Assembly (NCBI GenBank): GCA_022419385.1
Contig: JAJUBI010000001.1
Span: forward strand, 1,178,001-1,242,000
Direction of reading: 5' to 3'
Source of the DNA: Paraconiothyrium sp. Pb-2020
Lineage: Eukaryota > Ascomycota > Dothideomycetes > Pleosporales > Didymosphaeriaceae
DNA: 64,000 nucleotides
Below, piece after piece: positions 9,768 to 20,698 of this stretch (its first letter is position 1; each line of letters begins with the position of its first letter). The notes under the pieces were generated by a model, which saw only the letters and a program-made list of their open reading frames with translations, had not been told where the DNA came from and searched no databases. Made by a program: the position numbers and the translations under genes.

Positions 9768-12668
9768 ATGGAGCATCTGGCTCTGCCGATCTGCAACTAT
9801 TTTTTCGGGTCGAGGTTCCGCTACTTCACCGGTGGTCGCGAATTCGAGGAAGACGACGATTTCTTCGATTTCCCAAACGATACTGCGTTCAAATGGAACG
9901 ACGAACAGGGTGACTGTCTCACACCAGGGGCTGATATCAACCAGTTCTTGCAACAATGGCTTTTTTTCGGACTTTTGCGAACTGTACTGCAGCACCGCTC
10001 GTTCGACGCAAGTGACTTCATTACACCGGCAGACAATACTAGCCAAACTGTGCACACAAAAAAGCTAGAGGGCTACCTGACAGCATGGAAAGAAGAAACC
10101 AAGGTTCCGAACCATGCAACAACAATGTGGATGATCAAGGCGCAGCTAGCTCTCGACAAAGCTCGAGAGGTAGTTTCAAGACTTTCGTTGGACTGGAAAA
10201 AAGATGACCGTCCGAATGTGAACCCAAGTGGACTCGATCGTGTTGACAAAACGCTTGCACTGAATTTAATGGTCCTTGGAGAAACGCTTACAAACGTCAA
10301 ATGCCGGATTGTAGAACTTCATGGTTTTACCATGCGCGGATGGCACGGAGATGCCAATGAAGGCTGGGGCATACCATCCATCGTTGTAGATCACATGATT
10401 AGGATGGGTTGGTGTAAGCGAACTGTGTATGTCTTGACTTGTCAACTCAAGTCACATGTGAGTTTTCAAGCTTCAAAGGGTGACCTAGCTTGGCTAATGT
10501 TCCAGGCGACCGCCCTGTTAGCTGCATGGAACTCTTACACGAATAACGAGGACACCAAAGTAAACCCGTTCGGTCACAGTAAATGCGATCGGACGAAGTG
10601 TGTATTCCGATCGATCGAAGGGGAAGATTGGGCCAAGTACAAGACACAGCACAGACCCGATTGTAATAATGAAGAGTGCCCTATGATAGGACCAGAAGCG
10701 GATGAAGTCGCAAATGTGATTAAGAACAACGGATTGCCTATCCTAAAATACGTTGGAAACGGCCAAAACAGTCCCACCGTCAAAGTTCAGCCATGGCAAG
10801 CCGGTAACACATATGCAACGATATCCCATGTTTGGTCTGATGGGTACGGTAACAGAGCTGAGAACAAGCTTCCGAAATGTCAATTGGATTTCATTTCAAC
10901 TATTGTCTCACAGAGTCCTTACAACAGAGAGAAGCCTCCACTATTTTGGATCGACACATTAGCAATCCCACACAAAGACCGGTACCCTGAAGAACGAAAG
11001 AAAGCGGTGCAACGAATAGACGAAATATACCGTAACTCAAAGTTTACTGTCGTGCTCGAGCTTGGCCTGGGACAGAATCCTACCGGGAATCGTTACAACG
11101 AGATTGCCATGCGCATACTCGCAAGTGGCTGGATGCGGCGGCTTTGGACCCTACAGGAGGCGTACCTAAGCAAGAAGATACTGTTCCGTTTCTCTGACAA
11201 ACTCTTGGATTTAGACGACGTTGAGGAGATGTATCCGCATTCTCAGAACGATCTTGAAGCCAATCTTTCCACTTGCGCACAAGTTTACTTCCGTCACATA
11301 ATGGGCCCTGAAAGACAATCACGCCTGTTCAAGCTAGCTCTAAACAACCCACATGATCTCATAGCTAGCGTGTGGCGTTCAACTCAGTGGAGAGTAAGTG
11401 GAAGCTACAAGAAGTTGACTTGACGCTGACTTCAGAAGACTATCAATTACAAACACGACGAAGTAAAAGTTTTGTTTGCATTGTTTGAGCTAAACCTAAA
11501 TAGCCCCAATGGCAAGACTGAAATACCGGGTTCTGTGGCAAGCACCGACTATCGCGAGCCCAAGTCGCAGAAAGAGCTTTTTGTCATGATGAAACAGCTT
11601 TGGGCCCTTCTTGATGAGCAAAGCCCTGGCTGCATTCCCTCTGGGATTATATTCGTTCCCGGAGACCGAATTCGTCTGAAGGGTTTCGGTTGGGCTCCCG
11701 CAACTTCGATGTCTGGGCAACAGGTGGATTATCCAGATCCACTTTCGTTACCACATCAGAAAGCTCGAATAGTTCATGGCAAAGGTCTTTCAGTGACGTA
11801 CCCGGGGTTCATTCTCCACTCGGACAAACCTGATACAGTATTTTGGCCTGATTTCCCTGCTCCGATCCGTTTTCCTAGCGACAGTACACTCTTGGAATGG
11901 TACGAGGTAGAATCGGTTGATGAGACTAAGCCTCTTCTTGCTGGCATGATCCTGGAGGATATGAATTTCGCCATCCTTCTCTGCCGACCAAAGCCTCGAG
12001 AAGTCAAGGAGATTGCGTTACTGGTGAACATTGCACGAAGAGTTGGCCATAGAATAGGTCTATCGGAAGTGAAATCCAAGATGATCGAGGCACACATAAT
12101 ATGTCGCGTTTGGATCAAGCGTGACATCAAGATCGATCGGAACACAATAAGGAAAAACTTCAGCACAACGAAGCAAGATCATCACGCGAAGTTTATCTGC
12201 GCTGAAGAACTGGACAGCACTCAGGAATGGCTTATAGACGGACGGGAGGATGTGAATATTGATGGGGCAATTGCGAAGATAAGCGACATCCTGTTACCAG
12301 TACCAGCGATCGCTTCGCCGTCGACCTCTGCAGCGATCAATCTAGCAACTTCCACGGCTCCTGCATCAGTGCGATCATTGAAGACAAACTCGCCTTTCGC
12401 TCCGCAGCTTGGTCCACGGTCCACGTCTTCTCGACCCTCTGCACACCCTGCAGCATCCTCTTCGGCTGTTTCGCAAGGTCAGACAAGTCCTTTAACTCGG
12501 ATAAGCCCAAGAGGCGGCAACGGAATGATCACAAAGCCTGCTCACAACCGTAACATGGGGTCTGGCGCGCAGCAAGGTTCACGCCCGTCTTCATCTGCAT
12601 CATCATTCCGGCAGTCGAATCCAAGAAACCAGACCCCAAAGCAGAAAGATACACAAAACCCGTCGTAA
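9768..12668 (+). CDS. HET-domain protein
   Basis: Two exons, 9768-11393 and 11436-12668, give 952 residues. The 42-base intron (GTAAGT...CGCTGACTTCAG) is in phase 0. I chose the ATG at 9768 because earlier codons in this frame are non-ATG and the sequence there is compositionally unlike the rest. The HET block runs from about residue 349 (YATISHVWSDG) through FWIDTLAIPHKD and IDEIYRNS to WMRRLWTLQEAYLS near 460, so the three usual HET motifs are present. After about residue 790 the protein is Ser/Pro/Ala-rich and probably disordered. HET proteins trigger incompatibility-type cell death or allorecognition in filamentous ascomycetes; partner and trigger are not visible here. There is no sign of frame damage. 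Confidence 0.85.
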
Positions 12669-13688
12669 ACGCTTAGGATTTTTTTACGCGTATGTTACTC
12701 TTTAGCGAGTAGATGTTCCTGGAAGGGAGAGTGACTGAGCAGGAGCGGCCAACGCGGATATCCTGCGCACGCGTGCCCTTCGATAAGTATGGCTTTAAGG
12801 GAAGTGTGATGTGGCGACATTCTTCGTTCGACGAACCTGGTGACGCTATATTTCCGTCGCTCCAGAATGCGTGAAGCCGGACGTACTAGCATACTCGATA
12901 TCTAGACACCATTGACTTCTGAGTTATCTTCGTAGATTTTCCTCAAAGAAACAATCGCCAATACCAAAAATTCTGGTAGCATGGTAGCTAATAGGGACAT
13001 TTCATGTGCGCGTCTGCATTTCACAACGCTCAAGGCTCGAGAATCAGCCCTCGCTCGTGAAATTTACGTCCAGCGTAACACGAGGCTGAGATTGCCCAGG
13101 TTGCATAGCACAAATCGCTTCCCGATGAGATGCTTGCGCGTCCACAACCAACAATTCAGCTAGGACTATTTGGAGGGAGCCTTGGCTGCACTGGTCAGCT
13201 GACGGTCTCGATGCCGTGGCAATTTCTGCCCGTGTGAACAAAATAAATTCGAGGCGCGGCGATCTATTGACGTTCAAGGCGTAAGCTGACCTTACAATGT
13301 TGTTCCCGTTCGTCTTTAAGAAAGTGTCGATTTTTGCAGAGCCTCGCAAATGTCATTTCTTCACTGGATGTGCAGGGCAGACACAGTACCCTTGTCGCCT
13401 GACGTGAGGCACATGCATCGGTCAGGCCGGCAGGGGTGGCGTAGACGATGTCGTATGATCCTTGGCGCCTTCGATGTTCTTTAGTTTTTCTCAGCCTCGT
13501 AGCACCATAATCTCGCTCACAACGTTACTGCTATCGTTGTCGGGAACCCTTTCGGCCTTGATAAGGCTTGTTCAACGACTTTCACTCACCGGGACTTAAG
13601 ATAGCGAAATTTAAAAGAGCGGCCTCCATCTCCATTCGACTTGCAATTGGCATCTGGCATATACAGTGCTCTAAGAGTCATAGTAGCC
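12669..13688. other. Intergenic, possibly holding a missed 5' exon
   Basis: No firm gene is present. The upstream exon(s) of the following membrane protein gene may lie here, because its frame stays open upstream of 13689 without an ATG. An ATG near 13449 opens a short hydrophobic peptide, but I could not splice it in frame. Confidence 0.4.
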
Positions 13689-15314
13689 ATGATCATTCCA
13701 GCAATCGATTATCTTAGCCTGAGAGCAGGTATGCAGGCTTCGAGCCGCACTGCAAACAATGTCACCTTCACCCAAGATCAACTGTCAGCGCAATGGACCA
13801 ATCCCAACGACGTTCTCTCCGTCCTCCTCATTGTAGGCGGAGATATTGTGCAGAAGGCGTTAGCCCAAACCTCCGGGGGATACATCACGCCAGTCTGCTT
13901 TTCCTTTGGTTGGGTAGCGTACTCTCTTAGCATGATCGTTAGTATTGTCGGGGACGGGCGACTTCTTCCGGAGCCTGACCATCCTGTCAAAGTATACAAT
14001 CTGAAGAATGGATTTGTACGCGAAAACAAGAACTGGATCATTGGTCGAATCTTGCGGGACAACGTTATGCGCCTGAACAAGAGCGAACCGATCGGCGGGA
14101 ATGCCATTCGAATCGCCATCTACGATGCACAGAAACATGACATGGATCCTTCCATCGCCGGTACTGGACAGATTCGTACTATCAGCATCTTCGTCATGCT
14201 TGTTCAACTGGGAATTGCAGCAATTCCCTGTGGCCTTTACGGCGAATGGGGAATATTGCTCATCACTGGTGCTGGAACATTGTTGGCTCTAGTCGCTGGT
14301 GCCTTACCGCAATGGAGAGTGGAGAAATATCCTGGACAGACAAAATCGAAGAAAGATTTTGCTTTGACTTCTGGCAACGGCTCTCGCGACGTCATGATCA
14401 TAAGAGGAAGAGAAGGTTGTATAGACCTAGAAGAATTAGCTGCTCCACAGATGGTGCGTTCCTCGAGAATTTGGGAGTCACATCCATTCGTGTCAAAGCC
14501 TATGATGATTGGCGGTGTGTTGGCACGACACGAAAATGGTAGTGACTGGAGAAGTGCGTACGTATACAAAGGCATTCCTCTCGGCTTCTGGATTACCATT
14601 GTAGTAGCAACCATTTAGTTCGTTTTCTGGCTTGCACTACTCATTTCTGTTGCGGGCCTACACGCTCATGTTTGGTATCTTCTGCTCGTTGGTGCCATTG
14701 GAATGATCCAAAATGTCCTTGTGGCAGCATCGAGCCGTTCGCTTGAGAAACGGAATCTAAAGCTAAAGCAGAAAGAAGTCATCGTGCAACGAAAGGTCAT
14801 GGATGGGCTTATGGACCTCGATATTGCATACAAAGGATTCGGGGAGGCTTTGCTGGCGGAGTTCTTTCCCGGAAAACTCCGAGAGAAAGAGATTATGTGG
14901 TGGAAAGGAGAGACCGAACCTTACGATACCGACCGCGAGTCGAAGTCTGTGAAGCGAGGGCTTCCGCGAAAATACCTTCCTCAATACTCTGAATCGCAAT
15001 CCACACTCGTCGAAAAGCCTAAAGCTTCTGTTGACGTGCCTTTCAAAAACCTGTCGCCGCGCCTTCGCAGTCCTAGTATCCCCAGCTTGATACGCGAACG
15101 TACGGAATCTCAAGAGCACGATCCTGATGCCATTCTTCCGGTCCGTTCGAACAACATGTCCAGCGATGCTACAGAGTCCGATGGTGCGCAGAACGCAGCG
15201 CGCGAGGGTCCAGATGTACCTGCTGCACGACACAGCTTGGTCAGTTCGGCTTCCACCCTATTCTCCTTCGCCAGAACGGACACGGGCTTCTCCTCAATGG
15301 GTTACAAAAAATAG
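13689..15314 (+). pseudogene. Fungal multi-pass membrane protein, interrupted by one TAG
   Basis: One frame runs from 13689 to 15314 with a single stop, TAG at 14616-14618. Both sides are clearly one protein. Before the stop are hydrophobic segments (FSFGWVAYSLSMIVSIVG, ISIFVMLVQLGIAAIPCGL, LLITGAGTLLALVAGALP, GFWITIVVATI). Directly after it the same membrane segment resumes (FVFWLALLISVAGLHAHVWY), then a cytosolic tail with WWKGETEPYD and a Ser-rich end. The part before the stop is about 309 residues and the part after about 232. I recognise the general type (uncharacterised fungal membrane proteins, often near HET genes) but no function. The stop could be a nonsense mutation, a sequencing error or readthrough; no intron can remove it. 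The true start may lie further upstream. Confidence 0.65.
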
Positions 15315-16431
15315 GTGAGATGGAAACCGGGTGTCAACAATGGTTCGGATGCATATCCTACACGTTCGAACAGTGTTGATTGAGCTTGCCGCGACTCTAT
15401 ATCGATAACGAGCACCAGCTCGCGATCGAGTTGTGTTCAAATTCTGGAGCTGCAGGACTGTTGGCAATACTGTGTTGGATTGGACAGGTGGGGTAAACTT
15501 GTGGGTGAACTTTGTCATATCTCTCGATTTATAACAATTTAAAGCCATCTCTAAGTTGCCTTCCACCATCGTTTCTTCTGCCCTGGCGGTCTTACCGTTG
15601 ATTTGAGTTGGTAAAGGGTGGTCAACGTGAGTGGAATATGAGCCTGATCTAGTTGCATGCCCAGCTTGCAAGCTTAACATTTTAGGAATGGTAGATTATG
15701 ATGCAGTCATCTCGAACCACGAATATAATCCAATATAATGTGATTGATATCATAATTGAAAATAGCAACTTGAACTACTACGTGCATCGCAGAGACCATG
15801 ACTGCATTTAAGCTAGAGGGATCATGCTCAAGGGCAAGCACGAATTTTCCATTCGATTCGTCTTTTATAGTGCGCTACGAGCCGTTCTCCTGAATGCAGT
15901 TCCGAACGCAGTTCTAAAGAGGAAGGCATGTTCAGTGAATAATCGATATGTACATTTCAGAGGCTTGTGCGAGTCCTGCCGATGGATTTTTCTAGATTCC
16001 GCTTCATCGGTCTGCAGTGATAGCTAACAATATTAGACCCCAAAGTCTCATCTTTTTCATTGTAAATTCAAAGATGCGAACCAATTTCTCCATAATGGTT
16101 TTGAAGCAATAAGGGCTCTATTCTGAAAGTTACACCTTGTGTATAATATGCTAAGAGTACGTATGTCCATACCCAAGCTTATAATTCGATTCCCAGTGAT
16201 CTATTACGACCCCTCGAAAGGCTAAAGTGACACGTGCTAACAAGAGGTTTGATTCATAATCAAGTCAAAAGGTCTATTACAAAAAGGCCAGTAGCTCAAA
16301 GTCGAATCTGGACACCTAGCATGTGCTCTCTCAGAGCAATTAAAATAGAAAAACGGTAATCTAGGAGACAAAAGAAAGGCGATCCCCTAGTGTGTACAAC
16401 TGAAGCAAAAGCACAAGGTGAAATAATGAGA
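15315..16431. other. Intergenic, AT-rich, no gene seen
   Basis: This lies between the interrupted membrane gene and the first gene of the metabolite cluster. Stops are frequent on both strands. It probably marks the left edge of the cluster. Confidence 0.5.
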
Positions 16432-18345
16432 CTACGCTTCTTTTCTTATCAGGAATCCGTCATTTTGAAGCGTCTGCATGATGCCCTTCGGGTCGTACTT
16501 CTGGGCAGTCTTCTTGATAAAGTCAAAGTTCTTCTTGCCGTAACTGCTCAGGACCTTTGAACGAGCGTTGGCATTGTTGGCATAGATGTAAGGTAAGAAG
16601 ACGCCCTCTCTCGTGGCTTTCTTTGTTACAGCAGCAGTCCATTGGTCGACTGCCTTTTGCGCGAGTGCGTATTGGCTCACGTCGGGAAAGGTGACATATA
16701 CGTCGTGCCCTAGTACACTGTCAGCATTCTTTGCTCATGCGGAAGCCGTGATATAAACTCACAGAATTGGGGGCCTTCGAATAGTCCCATTGAGTTGCCG
16801 CCATTGCGTGCTCGACCTGCCTTGACTAGGCCAGATGTGAAGCCCTGAGGCGAGAAAACTAACCTCATGCCGGTTTCCAGAATGCTTGAAGCGGCGAGAT
16901 ATTCGTCGTATGCCTCAAGCGTCAGGTTCGCATCTGGTACCTTTTGTGCAACAGAGGTTCCGTAGTATCTGCATAACAATGAGCCAGGGCATTTGGAATA
17001 GTAATTATAGCGCAAACTTACGAACCAGGGCTTGCGCCGTTTGGCCCTTGTCCAGACGAGCCTTCGGCAGCGAACAGCAGTTGGGCCACTGTGCCATTCG
17101 TTGGGGGAATAAAATGCGTCATGACAGGGATCGAGCGGAAGGGTGCGAATTCTGGGGCTGAACTGACATGGCCCACGTGCCCAAAGAAGACCAGGGTGTG
17201 GTCCGGTGTCATCTCAAGCTGTATGCTAGCATCGCCCGTACCACCTTCGACCTCGTGAAGAAAATCGACATAGGCTTTCAAGATAGCTCTAGTCGCGTTC
17301 GGGGCGTAAAGGCTGACTTCGTAATTTATGTCTACGATATCCGAGGTCATGACTTCGAACTCCGTGATGATACCTTGGGGAGTGTCTTCGTCAGCTTTAA
17401 GAACTTGATGCAACCAATCCGGGATCCCCTACCAAAGTTGCTCATACCGCCTTTCAAACTCTTATACAGGTCCGCATTCTCGTCGATAGTTGCATTGACC
17501 GCTTTACCGCTTGGCAAAACGATCTGTTAGGTCAGCTTTGTCCATAACGAAACAATAGCCTGTCAGAACTTACTTCGTATCTGACAACCTGGTCCATTCC
17601 TAATCCATTCTTGTCGTTGAAGAGGGAGATACCACCTGTTGCACAGCATGTCAGTAAGAGTGCCTCAGCAAGAGTCCTGAAGTTTCATACCGCCAAGTAG
17701 AAAACCGCCGACCCCGACTTGAGGCTCGCGATTCCCAATAATCTGCACATCATAATCCTCAATCCATTCGTAGACGGATCTCCATTGTTGGCCTGTTCCG
17801 ATAGTTGCGTACTTCTTGTCGGCGCTCAGAACCTTCTTGTCAAGCTTTTCAAGGGCAACGACGACGCCATCACCTCCGACAGCATTCCAACCAGGAATAT
17901 CCAGGTTGCCTGCACTGCGGACGGCGAACTTGGTGTTTGTCGCTGCCAATACGCGCATGATCAGAGACACATCGTCCGTTGTGTTCGGCGTCACAAAACA
18001 AGCCGGATCCTTCCAGCATACCTCGGAGCTGTAAGGTCGAGGTTAGTAATACGTATCGGTGAGAAGCAATAGGTCAGCCTACTATGGAACTTGTACCAAG
18101 GGTTGGTAGTACTGTGACCCGCCTGTGAACGTTTCATTGCTTGGAAAGAGGTATTGTAAGACGCTGCACGTCTGACGCGCATTTCCCGAGCATGTGGTAT
18201 TCCTCGACCAAGCAGAAGGTAACCCAAATGAACCCAGGGACTTGGAACATGCGTTATTGGACACAGTAGGGTACGACCCTGTTGGTCCTGCATATGCAGT
18301 ACCAGCAATGGCTAGTGCCGACGCCCACGTGGTAATGGAAAACAT
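16432..18345 (-). CDS. Secreted BBE-type FAD-linked oxidoreductase (YanF-like)
   Basis: Seven exons are proposed: 18345-18083, 18028-17691, 17635-17574, 17523-17433, 17373-17022, 16968-16763 and 16709-16432, giving 529 residues with every junction in frame. The protein opens with a signal peptide (MFSITTWASALAIAGTAYA). A PCMH-type FAD domain follows, with FAVRSAG, VGVGGFLLGGGIS and LKGGMSNFGIITEFE, and a C-terminal BBE segment (YGKKNFDFIKKTAQKYDPKG). Residue 129 is Asn where family members normally have the His that binds FAD covalently (R-S-G-G-H; here R-S-A-G-N). By analogy with YanF of the yanuthone cluster it would oxidise a prenylated toluquinol intermediate. Its start faces the prenyltransferase across a shared promoter holding TCGGCCGA at 18722. 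Confidence 0.88.
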
Positions 18346-18465
18346 GGCAGATTTATCCGGAAAAAGAGACAAGAGATACTGAACTAGGAATACAGAGAAA
18401 AAGATCGAGACGATCCAAAGTCCTTATGCTCTTCGAGAGGCCCCCAATTCATTGTCCGAGAGCCT

Positions 18466-18526
18466 TCAAAAGCCACATTGATCCATCGCCTGAGCCCTCA
18501 AACGCCGCACTGATCCATCGCCTGCG
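18466..18526. repeat. Imperfect direct repeat, 29 bases x2, 32-base period
   Basis: Both copies end in TGATCCATCGCCTG and begin TCAAA, with a few differences between. They lie 120-180 bases upstream of the FAD oxidoreductase start. Confidence 0.75.
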
Positions 18527-18721
18527 CCATGCCTTCGCATACTTTGCCGTACACGAGGTACCACGCGATGAATGTGGTACAGTGACATTCCAAGAATAGC
18601 ATAAGCTTAGAACAAACCCCTGGCAAGTTATCACCCTTCTCGAAGTTTCAGCCCAAGCCGTGGTTCGGCCGGGTCCACGTGCGGTTGCCTGCGGTGTCTT
18701 GGGCGATCTATGGTACGTCTA

Positions 18722-18729
18722 TCGGCCGA
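18722..18729. promoter_or_regulatory. TCGGCCGA palindrome (FAD/prenyltransferase promoter)
   Basis: A perfect 8-base palindrome, 84 bases before the prenyltransferase start and 377 bases before the FAD gene start. It is one of the recurring promoter motifs of this cluster. Confidence 0.65.
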
Positions 18730-18812
18730 AAGCACCATGTTCGGTGACGGTCCAGCTCAAATGAACCTGGAAATCTAGAATTGTGGCATAAAATTCATAT
18801 ATCGAGCTGAAC

Positions 18813-20026
18813 ATGCATTTCGAAACATACCATCATCTAGACAACATCATGGGCAACGATACCAATACAGTCACTATGAGGAAGCAAAAGACCGGCGTTG
18901 TCCGCGTGGTACCTACTCAGGAATCAAAGCGAGATCTTCGCAAAGGAGTTTGGCAGCTGGCTCGGTTGCACACAAAGGAAGCATGGCTGTGCTGGTACCC
19001 AGCTGGTCGGTTTAAATTTTTCCTCCACGTGGGCGTCGGCTAACGCATTGCAGTATGGGGATTATGTCTGTCAGCCGGTACGCAAGATATACACCTTGAT
19101 ATTCTACAGATGGCGCAGATACTCTTTGGTATCTGGAGCAGCGTGACAGTGACACATTGCGCTTTTTGCACCTGGGAGTAAGCGATGGCTCCCCAAAAAC
19201 ACACGGAGTCTCAGCTGACAACTACCTTAGTGATATCTGCGACGTCGAGTTCGATAAGCAGGTTGAGCGCTGTAAAGTACGTCCTCTACCAGCTGGTATG
19301 TTGACCGTCGGGGAAGCCTACGTTGCATTGCTTGCGTGGCTGCCGGTGGTATTTGGTGTAACATACCTTACCCTGGGAGAGGCAGGTGTATGGACCTTCG
19401 GTCCTGTGTGGATTCTCAGTACTATATACCCTTTTATGAAGCGGGTGACTTCTTTCCCACAGATCGTGCTAGGTGCCATCATTGGCGCGGCCGTGTTTCC
19501 TGGTTGGGCCTCTGTCACCGGCGATCTGACCACGCTCAGCCAAGGATTGCCGCTGTTCTTCGCTACGGCAAGCTGGGTCGTTTATTTTGACCTCTTTTAT
19601 GCTGAACAGGTAAGTTCAAATCACTACCATTGGTCACTCTCTAATGAGCGTTTGCAATAGGATCGTCCGGACGACATCAAAGCCGGTGTCAAGTCCCTTG
19701 CAGTGTTGCTCGGAGAGCATGTCCACTTCTTCCTAGCTTTCCTGGGCCTTCTCCAAGTTGGCTTCTTCACTCTGACCGGATGGAGGGCGCAGATGTCGCC
19801 CGTCTTCTGGGTACTTGGTCTGGGTGTCTGGGCAGTGAATGTCATCTGGCACGTGGCCTCGCTGGACCTCAACGACCGCAAATCGGGCGGCAAGATTTTC
19901 AAGGCAAACATCATGTTGGGCCTTTACATGACAGGGATTTCCGTGCTAGAGCTAGCTGTTTCAAGACTCTCCATTTCGGACCTGGGACATATTGGCCAAT
20001 CCTTGATTGGCATGCATGTGTCGTGA
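18813..20026 (+). CDS. UbiA-family aromatic prenyltransferase (YanG-like)
   Basis: Four exons, 18813-19005, 19054-19177, 19231-19609 and 19661-20026, give 353 residues. The ATG at 18849 is an alternative start. Two Asp-rich magnesium/diphosphate motifs are visible. The first is DDICDVEFD at residues 106-114, formed across an exon junction (usual form NDxxDxxxD). The second is DRPDDIKAG from residue 233 (usual form DxxDD). Hydrophobic segments in between fit the multi-helix UbiA fold. In meroterpenoid pathways this enzyme joins a polyprenyl diphosphate to an aromatic acceptor in an internal membrane. With a 6-MSA-type synthase in the cluster, the acceptor is probably toluquinol and the donor farnesyl diphosphate, as for YanG. 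Nearby genes and the shared promoter motif support that role. Confidence 0.9.
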
Positions 20027-20140
20027 GGGACCTGGCGGCGAAAATCATTCCAGATTGAAGAATTCTCTGTAACAGTCTTGGGAAAGTTGTCTATTGGATA
20101 GATTGGGTATACCTTGGTCGTGTATGTAGCATCTATTCTC

Positions 20141-20148
20141 TCGGCCGA
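20141..20148. promoter_or_regulatory. TCGGCCGA palindrome (MFS upstream region)
   Basis: A perfect copy, 551 bases before the transporter start. A nearer one-mismatch copy lies at 20514-20521. Confidence 0.5.
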
Positions 20149-20513
20149 TAGAGTATAGTCACGTGCGGCACCCTCATCAATGGATAGAAGCCTGTCGAAA
20201 CTACGGTACGCCCCCAGCAGATAGATCTCCTACACGTCATACATGCTCTGTGATGTGCAAGCTTTGATGAATTGTTCGGGAAAGGTTCCCCAGCTAGCTT
20301 CACTGCTCCCCAGTCGCCAGGTCGCCACGAGACACAGGTGCTTTCAGCATATGCTGCGCCCACGATACAATCAGCTGATGGTGACGGTGAATGTGTCGTG
20401 AGCATTATTCGGACGCTCTGTCGAGTGCCTGGGGGCGTCTGAGACGCAGCTGCTTTATGTGAGGTTGCAAGCGGGTGACACGTGCAGCTTGTTACACAAA
20501 GAAAGGCTCTCGT

Positions 20514-20521
20514 CCGGCCGA
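20514..20521. promoter_or_regulatory. CCGGCCGA, one-mismatch motif (MFS promoter)
   Basis: It keeps the CGGCCG core and lies 178 bases before the transporter start. Confidence 0.45.
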
Positions 20522-20698
20522 GAGACAGAAGGTGCGCTTTTCGTCCACAGGCAAGCGGTCTCAACCGCTGCGGCTGCCGGGAGGTGGCAGCTCCGTTTGC
20601 TCAGGAATGGCCTCTTTTGCTCTTTTATATCTTCGCGCCAACGAGAAGAGAAAGGACGCGACGAACCACGCAGGCATTTCGATCCACCGCTTTGGAAC

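Larger units (their letters stand above)
18346..18812. promoter_or_regulatory. Divergent promoter, FAD oxidoreductase / prenyltransferase
   Basis: This 467-base gap separates two divergently transcribed cluster genes. It contains a perfect TCGGCCGA (18722-18729), a one-mismatch TCGGCCGG (18665-18672) and a pair of imperfect 29-base direct repeats (18466-18494 and 18498-18526). Confidence 0.65.
20027..20698. promoter_or_regulatory. Promoter region of the MFS transporter
   Basis: This is 672 bases between the prenyltransferase stop and the transporter start. It holds TCGGCCGA at 20141-20148 and CCGGCCGA at 20514-20521, and a TATA-like TTTATATC about 75 bases before the start. Confidence 0.55.
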
